Origin: MFD02979-c5 sp963705385
Lineage (GTDB): Bacteria > Bacteroidota > Bacteroidia > Cytophagales > Amoebophilaceae
DNA: 64,000 bases
Assembly (NCBI GenBank): GCA_963705385.1
Contig: OY970075.1
Location: 1 to 64,000 of the forward strand
Reading direction: 5' to 3'
The notes beneath the pieces were generated by a model. The model had not been told where the DNA came from, made no database searches, and saw only the letters and a program-made list of their open reading frames with translations. Below are positions 8,401 to 16,481 of the stretch, piece after piece (within the stretch, counting starts at the first letter, position 1; each line of letters starts with the position of its first letter). The position numbers and the translations under genes were made by a program.

Positions 8401-11400
8401 ATAGGCATTACCCACCTTCATAAGAGAGGCCGCCAGGTCGGGGTGAGGTTGCTCCCCATAGAGGAGCTTATACATCTCAAGGGTTTGCTCAAAGTAAGCC
8501 AGCCCCTGGTGCACATCTCCTAGTTCATAATAGGCATTACCTACCTTCATGAGGGAACCCGCCAGGTCGGGGTGGGGTTTGTCTCTATGGAGTGCCTTAT
8601 GCATCTCCAGGGCTTTTTCACAGTAGGCGAGTCCTTTTTTCAGGTCTCCCAACTTCTGATAGGCTAGACCCACGTTACTTAAGGACGCTGCTAGAGCGGA
8701 GTGGGGTTTGTCCCCATAGAGCGCCTTATTCATCGCAAGGCTTTCCTTTTTGTATTGGATCCCTTTTTCCATGTCTTCTAGCACATGATAGGCTAGACCC
8801 ACGTTGTTCAAGGAAGCTGCTAGCTCGAGCTGGGCTTGCGCCCCATACAGCGCTTGTCTCATCGCAAGGCCTTGCACAAAGTACGCGAGCCCTTGTTGCA
8901 CGTCGCCTAGTGCATGGTAGGCTAGACCCATGTTATTCAAGGAAGCTGCCAGATCAGGGTGAGCTTTGCCCTCATAAAGCACCCTATTCATCGCAAGAGC
9001 TTGCTCAAAGTACAAGAGCACTTGTTCCGCGCCTCCTAACGCCTCATTAAGATTGGATAGGCCCTTCAGCAGAGTAGTAGATACTGCTCGTTTGAGCGTT
9101 TGCGCATAGGCGCGCTCCAGCAGAGCTGTGAGCCTGTCTCTTAGGTCGGCTTCGTATAGAGACAGTCTATCATCGTTCCTGAGCCTAACTATGTACTCCT
9201 GAGCGCTATCGCTGCTTTCTTCTAGCATCCATAGCGCCTCTAAACCCAATAATTGCTCCAAATCAGCCAGCAATCCACTTACTAGCTGCGAATCAGCCAG
9301 CTTACTATCTTGAGAGAGTAGTAAACCATACTGCTCTTCTATTGCCTCTTTGAGCGCTGTTGCCTCTTCTTGGGCGCGCTCAAACTCAGTGGGGCCTTGG
9401 TGCTCCGATGGCCCCAACTTCAGCAAGGAACCTCGTGGAGCACTCTGTTTTTGGGGGAATGCCTCCTTGTGCTCTTCAGAGCCCTGAGGAGATCCACTCT
9501 GCTTTTCCTCATCTTTTGCATTTACTTCTGCCCCGCTTTTGATAAGCAGATCCACCAATTCTGTATGACCTTTACCTACAGCATACATCAGCGCAGTATG
9601 TCCTTCCTCATCTTTTACATTTACTTCTGCCTTGCTCTTAATAAGCAGATCCACCACTTCTGTGTGACCTTCATCTACAGCCCACATCAGCACCGTATGT
9701 CCTTGCTCATCTCTTGCATTAGGATTAACTCCTTGACTTAAAAGCTCTTGGATACGCTTAAGATCTCCCCTTATTATAGCTTGGGAGAGCTCATTTTCCT
9801 GCCTAGCTCCTTTATCTGATTGAATCTTAGGATGATTAGGCCTTTCGGGATGTAGCCGTTCTCGCATAGAGGACGCCTGACTATAATAGGATAGCGCTTT
9901 TTCTCTCTGGCCCAATCTGTCACAGGCAATCCCTAGGTTGTGAAGAGAATTCGCTATGTCGGGGTGGTCTTGCTCCTTGAAGAGCCGCTGCTGCATCAAT
10001 AAGGCCTCCTCACAACGCAACTTCCCCTCTTCAAGCCTACCTAGATGGGTTAAACTCACCCCTATATTATTTAAACAAAGCGCCTTGTAGGCATGATCTC
10101 GATCTGGATAGACCGCATTGAGCATCGCTAGCGCCTCCTCAGAGTGCTTCAATCCCTCCTCGAACCTACTCAACGCACTAAAACCAATGCCTACACTATT
10201 TAAAGAGTAAGCAACATAATGATGCGGTTCTCCATAAAGCTGCTTCCTCAGTGCTAACGCCTGCTTACAATACCCTATCCCCTCCTCATGCCTACCTGCC
10301 TTGATAAGGCTCTCTCCCACATTATTTAACGAGTGTGCCACATCTGGATGCTCTTTATACAGCCGCTGCCTCAAGGTTAGCGCTTCTTGCTTATACTTCA
10401 GCGCTTCCGAGTAGTTGCCCAGTTGCTCTAGGCTAATTCCTACACTATTTAAAGAACGACCTACGTCAGGATGATCTTTTCCCTTGAATAAGCGTTCACG
10501 CATCACTAGACTATTCTTCTTGTACTTGAGCGCCTCCTGGTGGTTACCCAAATGCGATAAAAGCTCTCCTATACTGTTTAAAGCTTGAGCTATCTCAGCA
10601 TGATCTTGGTCTGGGTAGAGCTTCTCGTACATCTCCAGGGCTTGCTTCTTGTACTTCAACGCCTCTTGGTAGTTGCCTAACTGACTCCAGCTGCTTCCTA
10701 CATCACTCAAAGAATACACCAGGTCGGGATGAGCTTGATCTCCATATAGGTGCTTGTACATGGCTAGCGCAGCATGCTTGTGGCTTAATGCCTCCTGATG
10801 CTCTCCTAGCTCTCCTAAACTAGCCCCTACTCTATGGAGAGCTTGGGCAATATCAAGACGATTTTGTTCTGGATAGAGCGCTTGATACATTGCAAGTGCT
10901 TGCTTCTGGTACTCCAGCCCCTCCCTAAAATTACACTGCACCTTGCTTCTATACTGGCCCAGGCGCACTAGCAACTTTGCAATATCCTCTTGCGCACCAA
11001 GCGTCTCACGCGCCGCTGAGACCACCTTGGCTACATGGGGAGCATACAGCTCTCCTTGAGCCCATTTTTGATCTGGAGTTGATGACACCAAGGGCATTTG
11101 CTCAACTAACACTTGCACTAGATTCTTAAGTACTGTGTCCCTCTCTCCTTTTTCCTCACTAGCTCCTTCTTCTACGCTAGCTTCATCTGTACGCATCCCA
11201 CCCAGCAATCCCCGCCTGCCTACATAGACAAATTCGTCCAACCCTTGCTTGGCTACATGCAACAGCTGCGCTACGCGGTGCGCTTCATAGCCCAGGAGCG
11301 CTACTACCTCGCAGTCAGGCGCACAGACAACAGGCAGCACCACTTGACGCTGCGCATGGCCTATGCACTCAGTTACTTGCGCTTGCCACTGCCCCTCTCT

Positions 11401-11922
11401 TGGAGACAACCGTATGGATTGCCCATCGGAGGCAGTCAAGTGCTGCACTGGCACTGCGCCTACTGCTTCAGCCTCGGCTAAAGGGACGCTTGGCCTTTGT
11501 GTTGGCTGAACGATGCACATAGCCTGTTCCTTTGGACGGTCTTTTGGGAGCTGGGTAATGGCTATGCCTTGGGAAAGCCTTTGGTTTTGGAGAACAGTTG
11601 TTGGGGAGGGTGGAACTGCTGTGTTGTGATGGGAGCTACTGGGGGGCAGGTCTGTGAAAAGGGAGGCGGCAGGAGTAACCTGAGCAGCAGCAGGGATTGC
11701 TGGAGCGTTCTCCGTATGAGCACTGATGGAAATGGGCTTGTCTTGTGGGTGCTGCCCCCCTCCTACGAGGCGCCTGATGGGCTTTTTACTAGCCTGTGGC
11801 CGGCTTGCTGCTGCATCAGTATCGAGCTTGAGGTTCGAGGTGCAGCTCTGGAGCCCCATGCTCAAAAGTAAGATAGTAGCAATAAATTTTTGAAATTGTG
11901 AGTGGGTGCTAACTTTTTTCAT
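5422..11922 (-). CDS. Giant TPR/ankyrin-repeat lipoprotein
   Basis: This 2166-residue protein begins with a lipoprotein signal peptide ending in LQSC (Cys27), so it is predicted to be exported and lipid-anchored. Residues 1-243 form a proline/serine-rich leader plus a small conserved block shared with the neighbouring lipase-NB-ARC protein. About 310-700 holds some eight kinesin-light-chain-type TPRs of 42 residues, 710-803 three ankyrin repeats, 840-950 a helical linker, and 950-2080 more TPRs; the last 19 (1283-2080) are nearly identical. Such proteins mediate protein-protein contacts and in intracellular symbionts are usually suspected host-interaction factors. No catalytic domain is visible. 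The C-terminus is probably cut short by a frameshifting 32-bp insertion. It lies 117 bp downstream of the lipase-NB-ARC gene on the same strand and may be co-transcribed. Confidence 0.88.
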   Translation of the reverse strand: MKKVSTHSQFQKFIATILLLSMGLQSCTSNLKLDTDAAASRPQASKKPIRRLVGGGQHPQDKPISISAHTENAPAIPAAAQVTPAASLFTDLPPSSSHHNTAVPPSPTTVLQNQRLSQGIAITQLPKDRPKEQAMCIVQPTQRPSVPLAEAEAVGAVPVQHLTASDGQSIRLSPREGQWQAQVTECIGHAQRQVVLPVVCAPDCEVVALLGYEAHRVAQLLHVAKQGLDEFVYVGRRGLLGGMRTDEASVEEGASEEKGERDTVLKNLVQVLVEQMPLVSSTPDQKWAQGELYAPHVAKVVSAARETLGAQEDIAKLLVRLGQYRSKVQCNFREGLEYQKQALAMYQALYPEQNRLDIAQALHRVGASLGELGEHQEALSHKHAALAMYKHLYGDQAHPDLVYSLSDVGSSWSQLGNYQEALKYKKQALEMYEKLYPDQDHAEIAQALNSIGELLSHLGNHQEALKYKKNSLVMRERLFKGKDHPDVGRSLNSVGISLEQLGNYSEALKYKQEALTLRQRLYKEHPDVAHSLNNVGESLIKAGRHEEGIGYCKQALALRKQLYGEPHHYVAYSLNSVGIGFSALSRFEEGLKHSEEALAMLNAVYPDRDHAYKALCLNNIGVSLTHLGRLEEGKLRCEEALLMQQRLFKEQDHPDIANSLHNLGIACDRLGQREKALSYYSQASSMRERLHPERPNHPKIQSDKGARQENELSQAIIRGDLKRIQELLSQGVNPNARDEQGHTVLMWAVDEGHTEVVDLLIKSKAEVNVKDEEGHTALMYAVGKGHTELVDLLIKSGAEVNAKDEEKQSGSPQGSEEHKEAFPQKQSAPRGSLLKLGPSEHQGPTEFERAQEEATALKEAIEEQYGLLLSQDSKLADSQLVSGLLADLEQLLGLEALWMLEESSDSAQEYIVRLRNDDRLSLYEADLRDRLTALLERAYAQTLKRAVSTTLLKGLSNLNEALGGAEQVLLYFEQALAMNRVLYEGKAHPDLAASLNNMGLAYHALGDVQQGLAYFVQGLAMRQALYGAQAQLELAASLNNVGLAYHVLEDMEKGIQYKKESLAMNKALYGDKPHSALAASLSNVGLAYQKLGDLKKGLAYCEKALEMHKALHRDKPHPDLAGSLMKVGNAYYELGDVHQGLAYFEQTLEMYKLLYGEQPHPDLAASLMKVGNAYEALGDAKQALAYFEQALRMNKALYGAQAHPELAKSLMKVGGAYQALGDARKALVYFEQALEMNKALYGGKAHPDLTASLGKVGGAHQALGDARKALVYFEQALEMNKALYGDQPHPDVANSLNNVGSAYQRLGEASKGLGYYEQALEMRQALYSGNHPDVAGSLNSVGSAYQRLGEAKKGLGYYEQALEMIQALYPGNHPDVATSLNSVGIAYQTLGEAKKGLGYQEQALEMYRALYPGNHPDVATSLNNVGLAYETLGEASKGLGYYEQALEMIQALYPGNHPDVATSLNSVGIAYQTLGEAKKGLGYFQQALEMRQALYPGNHPSVAASLNSVGIAYQRLGEAKKGLGYYEQALEMIQALYSGNHPDVADLLNNVGSAYETLGEAKKGLGYFQQALEMRQALYPGNHPSVAASLNSVGIAYQRLGEAKKGLGYYEQALEMRQALYPGNHPSVATSLNNVGNAYQTLGEASKGLGYLEQALEMRQALYPGNHPDVAGSLNSVGIAYETLGEVKKGLGYQEQALEMYRALYPGNHPSVATSLNNVGNAYERLGEASKGLGYYEQALEMIQALYPGNHPHVANSLNNVGIAYQTLGEASKGLGYYEQALEIKRVLYPGNHPDVAMSLNNVGIAYQTLGEASKGLKYKEQALQIYRALYPGNHPSVANSLNNVGSAYETLGEASKGLGYYEQALEMYRALYPGNHPSVANSLNNVGMAYQTLGEAKKGLGYYEQALEMRQALYPGNHPDVAGSLNSVGIAYETLGEVKKGLGYYEQALEIKRVLYPGNHPDVAGSLNNVGIAYERLGEASKGLGYYEQALEMYRALYPGNHPSVANSLNNVGSAYETLGEAKKGLGYLEQALEMRQALYPGNHPDVAGSLNNVGIAYERLGEAKKGLGYLEQALEMMRAVYPANHPSIQQMEQNLRKISAQQVGESDSFLQACRAGNDSLAASMPMDTFAKDPHDTQGNPLIRWMAQHELLAPITQFFMRWSIP
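5683..8076 (-). repeat. Nineteen tandem 126-bp TPR-encoding repeats
   Basis: The region encodes 19 consecutive 42-residue TPR units with the consensus ALYPGNHPDVAxSLNNVG followed by xAYxxLGEAxKGLGYYEQ. Units differ only at a few positions (PDVA, PSVA or PHVA; Q or E and T or R in AYQTLG; GEAS or GEAK; ALEMRQ, ALEMIQ, ALEMYR or ALEIKR), and these variants are shuffled between units rather than drifting gradually. All units are exactly 126 bp, so gain or loss of units keeps the frame. Confidence 0.95.
11194..11922 (-). repeat. Duplicated export-leader module, copy A
   Basis: The first 243 codons of the TPR/ankyrin gene are nearly identical in DNA and protein to the first 238 codons of the lipase-NB-ARC gene (14857-15570). 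Shared landmarks are LQSCTSNLKLD, QASKKPIRRLVGG, DKPISISAHTENAP, QSIRLSPREG and GLDEFVY. This is a recent duplication or conversion of a leader shared by otherwise different proteins. Confidence 0.9.
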
Positions 11923-12039
11923 GGCACAATTGATTGAATATGGTTGACCTATTGTCTCCTTGGCTCTCGCTGAAAGTTAACAAGATTTTTTATTTGCAAG
12001 TGAAGACTAAAAGATTGTCTCTTCCAATGCAGCCCGAGC

Positions 12040-15000
12040 CTAGATAGACTTGGGGAATAAGGGATACAGGTTGAAATACTGGCGGCATGCTGCCTGCACC
12101 TCCCTATGCACTTGAAGCCCTGTTCTTACTTCATCTAGGGTCACTAGCGACAGACGCCATAGCTCATTTACTGATTCTTCCATATCCTCAGGACTTAATA
12201 ATGCGCTCAGCAAAGAAATAGGAATATAATCTGAGTCTAGATAACTGCAATAGTGTAGCAGCTGCTGCCCCTGGAAAGATACATCTTCTAGCCCTAGACT
12301 CACTTGAGGCATTACAAAGCCTTTTTGTGCTTCTGGGGCGCTTTGGTAAGCTTGTATCTTCCCTAGGTACTGGGAAATCCTAGTGGTACGGTGTTCCTGA
12401 AGATAACCACTGGCCAAGGCCAACGCCTGAGGGATGCAGCCTACTGCTTCTAATAATAGCCGCTTCTCCTCTTCGCTTTCCTTTAGGTTCATCGCTTCAA
12501 AGCGTTTTCTCAGATACTCCTTCCCTTCCTCTTCGCTAAAGGCATTTAGTTGCACTTGCCCCCCATACTCCTCAAAGCTTCCGGCGTCTCTAGTGGTGAT
12601 GATCACTTGTACTGGAAGAGTTCTATAATGCAGAAAATATTTGACCCAATCTACATTTTTAGCATTATCTAAGATGAGTAAGGTGGCTTGGCCAAGCTTT
12701 TCCAAGGCGTTATAGACGCTGCTACTGAGTACTTCGTAATAGTTGTTGGGGTCATTAGTGTACTCTCGGGCCAAGCTTCGCCAGTTAATACCCAACTCTT
12801 GAGCCATGAGCTGAAAGCTATCCCGGAGTTTGTCTGGGGTCTCTGCTGGTATCAACCGCACTGCCTGGCCTTCTCTTTTGCACTGATGGCCATAATTTTC
12901 AGCAAAGGTGCTCTTGCCTACCCCGCCGCACCCAAACACCACACATATGCCACTTTCTCGAAGAATTCTTGCCAGATCGGTATTTTCTTGCTCTCTGCCA
13001 ACAAAATGGGCAAGCTTACTGGTATAAGGAATATGGCTACAGAGCTGAGAGGGAGGTGTTGCTGTTGTTCTAGGCTGCACTTTTGTTCTAGGCTGCCAGG
13101 TATACAGATCGATGAACGTATCTTGGATATGCGGTTCAGGTAACACTTCAAGCACCCTGCGCATCTTGTTACGCAAAATTTCTACATGAGTTTTTCCATC
13201 TTTCAAGCTTACCTGGGGCCGTATGCGTGTGTCTTTTACGTCATACATATTTACAATGTCCTTCAACATTTTTATAATTAGGAAAATGCACGCGTGCTTA
13301 TCTAATACTGACTGCGCTAGCATTTTCCGACATTTCCAGGATTCAAGCAAATAATAGTCGATACTCTTGTTCTTATTCAAAACATCTTCATGAAGTCCTA
13401 GAGGACTTTCTTGATAATGGCCTTTATAGCACTGGTCAAACTCATCTTGAGCAGCTAACTCACACCCGGTGAAGTCCTCATCCAAGCTTTGTAAAGTAGC
13501 CCAAAACTGTTCCAGCTCTATTACATCAAGGTGCTCAAGCAGTGCAACCAGGCTACCCATAGTGCCCTCATTAGTACCGAGGGTGGTAGAACCCCTTATC
13601 AAGCCTTTGAAAAACTTAGGGAAAATACGAGCTATAAATGATTTTTTATTCTTGCTCTTCTTGATAGGGTTGTTACCGTCTATCCAAGTTTTCTTAACTC
13701 TAGGCCAGTCATCTACACGCTTACATGATATTGGCTTACCTGTAGCGGGATCAAAACAGGGAAGCAGCACTTGAAGCAAGTGCCCTTGGGTGGCTCTCCG
13801 CAGCCCTTTTTCTATTTCTTCTAAACCTAGGGGTGCAGCTCTTTTGGACCAGCCATCTAACTTTATCTCAGGATAAAGTCTGTATACTGTACCAGGATGG
13901 CCATTACAGCTATTGATCAAGTTGGGGGCTGAGAGATAGGTAGTAATGGGCAAGTCTTCTATATGAAATTTAGTAGCGCTATTCTCTATGTTAGGTTTTG
14001 TGCTCTTTATCCATTCAGCGCTTCCTGGGCTATCAAAGACAATGCCTCGTACATCTTCATAATTAAAATCTTTATAACAAAATAATACGGCGAGCTCAGC
14101 AAGGAACCCTCCTAAAGAGTGCCCTGTGATAGATAGATGAAAACCATTGGCGCTTACATAGTCAACAGCTGCCTTAGTTGCTTTATAGGCTAAGCTTTGC
14201 TGTTTAGTGATTGCTCCTCCTAGTACGCCATCTATGTCTTCTTGAACATCTGATTGGAGGCGCATCAAGTCACGCATACCTTTTACTTGGGTGCCTTGAA
14301 AGGTGAGTACAGCTTGGTGCTTGGCCTCATTAACGTAGAGTGCACTGTAAAATCCTGTCCTCTCTCCATCGTCATGGACTTGTTCTACTCTCCAATCCTC
14401 CTCATCAAATTTGATCACAGCTCCTGATTGTGGATTATCATAAATATGTTTAGAAAAACATACATGCATGTAGTCAGTAGGATGGTAGTTATAGTTAAGG
14501 GTGTTCTGGAGCAGCTTTTCATCTATCTCCTTTTCATCTATTTCTTTTATGGGTAGCAAATTCTGTGTCAGATGCCCCCAATCAATGTAGCCTATTACTT
14601 TATTGTCCTTAATGGATTCTTTTAACGCTTCTATCTGCTCTTCCGTGAGCATTATTGCGCTTCTTAGGTCTATAGTTTTTACTTTTGGGTCATTGTTGCG
14701 TAACTTTTTAAGCAATTCATCGGAGTATCCTTGATAGTCATATTGTTCGTGGTTTTCAGCGCCCTGAGGGGATCCAATCTGCTTTTCCTCTTCAAATCCT
14801 TCATCTCCAACCGTATCTCCTCCAGCTTCGTGCTCGCAAACACCTTCACCGCCCTGCATCCCTCCCTGCAAACCTTGCCTGCCTATATAGACAAATTCGT
14901 CCAACCCTTGCTTGGCTACATGCAACAGTTGCCCTACCCGTCCTGCTTCATACCCCAGGAGCGCTGCTACCTCGCAGTCAGGCGCACAGACAACAGGCAG

Positions 15001-15570
15001 CACCACTTGACGCTGCGCATGGCCTATGCGCTCGGTTACTTGCGCTTGCCAATGCCCCTCTCTTGGAGACAACCGTATGGATTGCCCTCCTGAGGCAGTC
15101 AACTGCTGCACGGGTACAGCGCCTGCTGCCTCAGTCTTGGCTAAAGGAGCGCTTGGCATTTGTGTTGGCTGGGCACTGCGCATAGCCTGGGCCTTTGGAG
15201 AGTCTTTTGGGGCTTGGGTGATGGCTGTGCTTTGGGAAAGTCTTTGGTTGTGGAGAACAGTCCTTGGGGAGGATGGAACTGCTGTGTGATGAGGGGAGCT
15301 ACTGGGAGACAGGTCTGTGAAAAGTGGGACGGCAGGAGTAACCTGAGCAGCGGCAGGGGATACTGGAGCGTTCTCCGTATGAGCACTGATGGAAATGGGC
15401 TTGTCTTGTGGGCGCTGCTCCCCTCCTACGAGCCGCCTGATGGGCTTTTTACTGGCCTGCGGCTGGCTTGTTGCTGCACCCGTATCGAGCTTGAGGTTCG
15501 AGGTGCAGCTCTGTAAGGCCATGCTCCAGAGTAACATAATGGCTATGCATCTTTGAAATGGGTTGTACAT
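12040..15570 (-). CDS. Lipase-like/NB-ARC (STAND ATPase) lipoprotein, NLR-like
   Basis: The protein has 1176 residues. A lipoprotein signal with LQSC (Cys22) opens the shared leader (1-238). Residues about 360-620 look like a class 3 lipase/alpha-beta hydrolase: the nucleophile elbow ITGHSLGG puts Ser at 485. Residues 855-1070 form an NB-ARC ATPase with P-loop FGCGGVGKST (879-888), Walker B TLLILDNA (963-970), RNBS-B-like VIITTRD (989-995) and GLPL-like GCIPQALAL (1044-1052), followed by a winged-helix-like segment ending near the C-terminus. Lipase-NB-ARC-TPR proteins are known as NLR-type immune receptors in fungi, and STAND NTPases act in bacterial phage defence. The usual sensor repeats are missing here, but a TPR gene follows 117 bp downstream. 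An exported STAND ATPase would lack ATP outside the cell, so either the export signal or the function is unusual. Confidence 0.85.
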   Translation of the reverse strand: MYNPFQRCIAIMLLWSMALQSCTSNLKLDTGAATSQPQASKKPIRRLVGGEQRPQDKPISISAHTENAPVSPAAAQVTPAVPLFTDLSPSSSPHHTAVPSSPRTVLHNQRLSQSTAITQAPKDSPKAQAMRSAQPTQMPSAPLAKTEAAGAVPVQQLTASGGQSIRLSPREGHWQAQVTERIGHAQRQVVLPVVCAPDCEVAALLGYEAGRVGQLLHVAKQGLDEFVYIGRQGLQGGMQGGEGVCEHEAGGDTVGDEGFEEEKQIGSPQGAENHEQYDYQGYSDELLKKLRNNDPKVKTIDLRSAIMLTEEQIEALKESIKDNKVIGYIDWGHLTQNLLPIKEIDEKEIDEKLLQNTLNYNYHPTDYMHVCFSKHIYDNPQSGAVIKFDEEDWRVEQVHDDGERTGFYSALYVNEAKHQAVLTFQGTQVKGMRDLMRLQSDVQEDIDGVLGGAITKQQSLAYKATKAAVDYVSANGFHLSITGHSLGGFLAELAVLFCYKDFNYEDVRGIVFDSPGSAEWIKSTKPNIENSATKFHIEDLPITTYLSAPNLINSCNGHPGTVYRLYPEIKLDGWSKRAAPLGLEEIEKGLRRATQGHLLQVLLPCFDPATGKPISCKRVDDWPRVKKTWIDGNNPIKKSKNKKSFIARIFPKFFKGLIRGSTTLGTNEGTMGSLVALLEHLDVIELEQFWATLQSLDEDFTGCELAAQDEFDQCYKGHYQESPLGLHEDVLNKNKSIDYYLLESWKCRKMLAQSVLDKHACIFLIIKMLKDIVNMYDVKDTRIRPQVSLKDGKTHVEILRNKMRRVLEVLPEPHIQDTFIDLYTWQPRTKVQPRTTATPPSQLCSHIPYTSKLAHFVGREQENTDLARILRESGICVVFGCGGVGKSTFAENYGHQCKREGQAVRLIPAETPDKLRDSFQLMAQELGINWRSLAREYTNDPNNYYEVLSSSVYNALEKLGQATLLILDNAKNVDWVKYFLHYRTLPVQVIITTRDAGSFEEYGGQVQLNAFSEEEGKEYLRKRFEAMNLKESEEEKRLLLEAVGCIPQALALASGYLQEHRTTRISQYLGKIQAYQSAPEAQKGFVMPQVSLGLEDVSFQGQQLLHYCSYLDSDYIPISLLSALLSPEDMEESVNELWRLSLVTLDEVRTGLQVHREVQAACRQYFNLYPLFPKSI
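14857..15570 (-). repeat. Duplicated export-leader module, copy B
   Basis: These are the first 238 codons of the lipase-NB-ARC gene, matching the leader of the TPR/ankyrin gene. A second short block is also shared: EEEKQIGSPQGAENH here (around residue 260) resembles DEEKQSGSPQGSEEH, which follows the ankyrins of the TPR protein (around residue 804). The shared pieces are therefore scattered, which fits mosaic recombination between paralogues. Confidence 0.85.
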
Positions 15571-15748
15571 CGTTGTAGGGTTAGGAAAACAATATAGCGA
15601 TCAGGCTAATGCAATGCCAATTAAGTTAGTAGCCTACTGAAGCAGAATGAAGATCAGTACTATTTTTATTTTTCGCAAGCAAAAGACATAAGAATTTATC
15701 TTTGCCTAGTGCAGTGTAAGCATGCTCAACAAGCAGGAGCACCAGTGT

Positions 15749-15778
15749 CCAAGGAGGGGAGCTTTTTGGGCTTATCCT
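15749..15778 (-). repeat. Dispersed 30-bp repeat, copy C
   Basis: On the minus strand this reads TAGGATAAGCCCAAAAAGCT followed by CCCCTCCTTGGACA. The same motif with one or two changes occurs at 38207-38241 and 44797-44831 on the plus strand. It lies in the roughly 235-bp gap between the lipase-NB-ARC gene and the atpZ-like gene, which otherwise shows nothing I recognise. Confidence 0.7.
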
Positions 15779-15806
15779 AAACAATGCCAAGGTGAGTAAG
15801 TAAGGC

Positions 15807-16049
15807 TCAAGCTTTTTTAATGGTACAATAGATTGCAAGGACGGTACTACTGAGTGCCAAAATACACAAAAAAATAGGGAAGCTTACTTGGAAATAGGCA
15901 TCCAGCTTTATTCCTAGCCACACACCTATAGCCATGATAGCCACCATTTGGAAGCTTAGGCCAGCATACTTTAGATAGCTATCTAAGTGCTTGGGAGGCT
16001 TTTTTGAAGACTGAAGTTTGTTCAGGGATTTGCTCAATAGCGTTACCAT
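15807..16049 (-). CDS. atpZ: AtpZ/AtpI-like small membrane protein
   Basis: This is an 80-residue protein with two predicted membrane helices (YLKYAGLSFQMVAIMAIGVW and a second near SFPIFLCILALSSTVLAIY) separated by a short GIKLDAYF loop, the typical AtpZ/AtpI hairpin. The family helps F-type ATP synthase assembly or Mg2+/Ca2+ transport. I chose the ATG at 16049 because family members are short and begin just before the first helix; this overlaps the end of the bactofilin gene by 71 bp. A longer reading would run further into that gene. No atp genes follow in the window; they may lie elsewhere or be lost. Confidence 0.7.
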   Translation of the reverse strand: MVTLLSKSLNKLQSSKKPPKHLDSYLKYAGLSFQMVAIMAIGVWLGIKLDAYFQVSFPIFLCILALSSTVLAIYCTIKKA

Positions 16050-16461
16050 TTTTTTGAGGAGAGGATCCCTCTTGAGCCTGAGGAGTGCTGACTTCCTTGA
16101 TAGGTCCCCCCATATTGCACTTACCATTGAACCTAGCTCCCTCCTCAAACACTAGTTTACTGGTAATGATGTCTCCATTAACAACAGCTGTAGCCTTTAA
16201 AGTAAGCAATCCTGAGACCCTAACCGTGCCTTGTACCTCGCCTCCGATTTCTGCATTTTGAGCGATGATGTTTCCTTCTATGGTTGATGTGTCTCCTAAT
16301 ACTACTTTAGCTTTGGAGTTGATGCCACCGATTATCTTTCCTTCTATACGAATATTACCTGCCGTATTGAGGTTACCTTCTAGACTGGTCCCTTTACCAA
16401 TGATGTTGCTAGAGTTAGTTACATCCCCTTTAATAGTTTCCTTTTTAGCATTACTGAACAT
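15979..16461 (-). CDS. Bactofilin family cytoskeletal protein
   Basis: This 160-residue protein has the glycine- and valine-rich right-handed beta-helix core of bactofilins (IIGKGTSLEGNLNTAGNIRI, then repeated short strands such as GKIIGGINSKAKVVLGD and EGNIIAQNAEIGGEVQG) between disordered ends. Bactofilins form stable polymers that localise envelope and cell-wall enzymes. The gene lies directly downstream of an M23 peptidase gene, an arrangement seen widely, which fits a joint role in peptidoglycan shaping. Confidence 0.9.
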   Translation of the reverse strand: MFSNAKKETIKGDVTNSSNIIGKGTSLEGNLNTAGNIRIEGKIIGGINSKAKVVLGDTSTIEGNIIAQNAEIGGEVQGTVRVSGLLTLKATAVVNGDIITSKLVFEEGARFNGKCNMGGPIKEVSTPQAQEGSSPQKNGNAIEQIPEQTSVFKKASQALR

Positions 16462-16481
16462 AATAGTACGTGGGTTTTAGT

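Noticed and set aside
8592..9050. Plus-strand frame of 152 codons inside the TPR gene
   Set aside because: It is a shadow created by the TPR repeats in the opposite strand; its own repetitive look comes from them.
15626..15838. Minus-strand frame of 70 codons after the atpZ-like gene
   Set aside because: It runs through the dispersed repeat, overlaps the atpZ-like end and has no family-like features.
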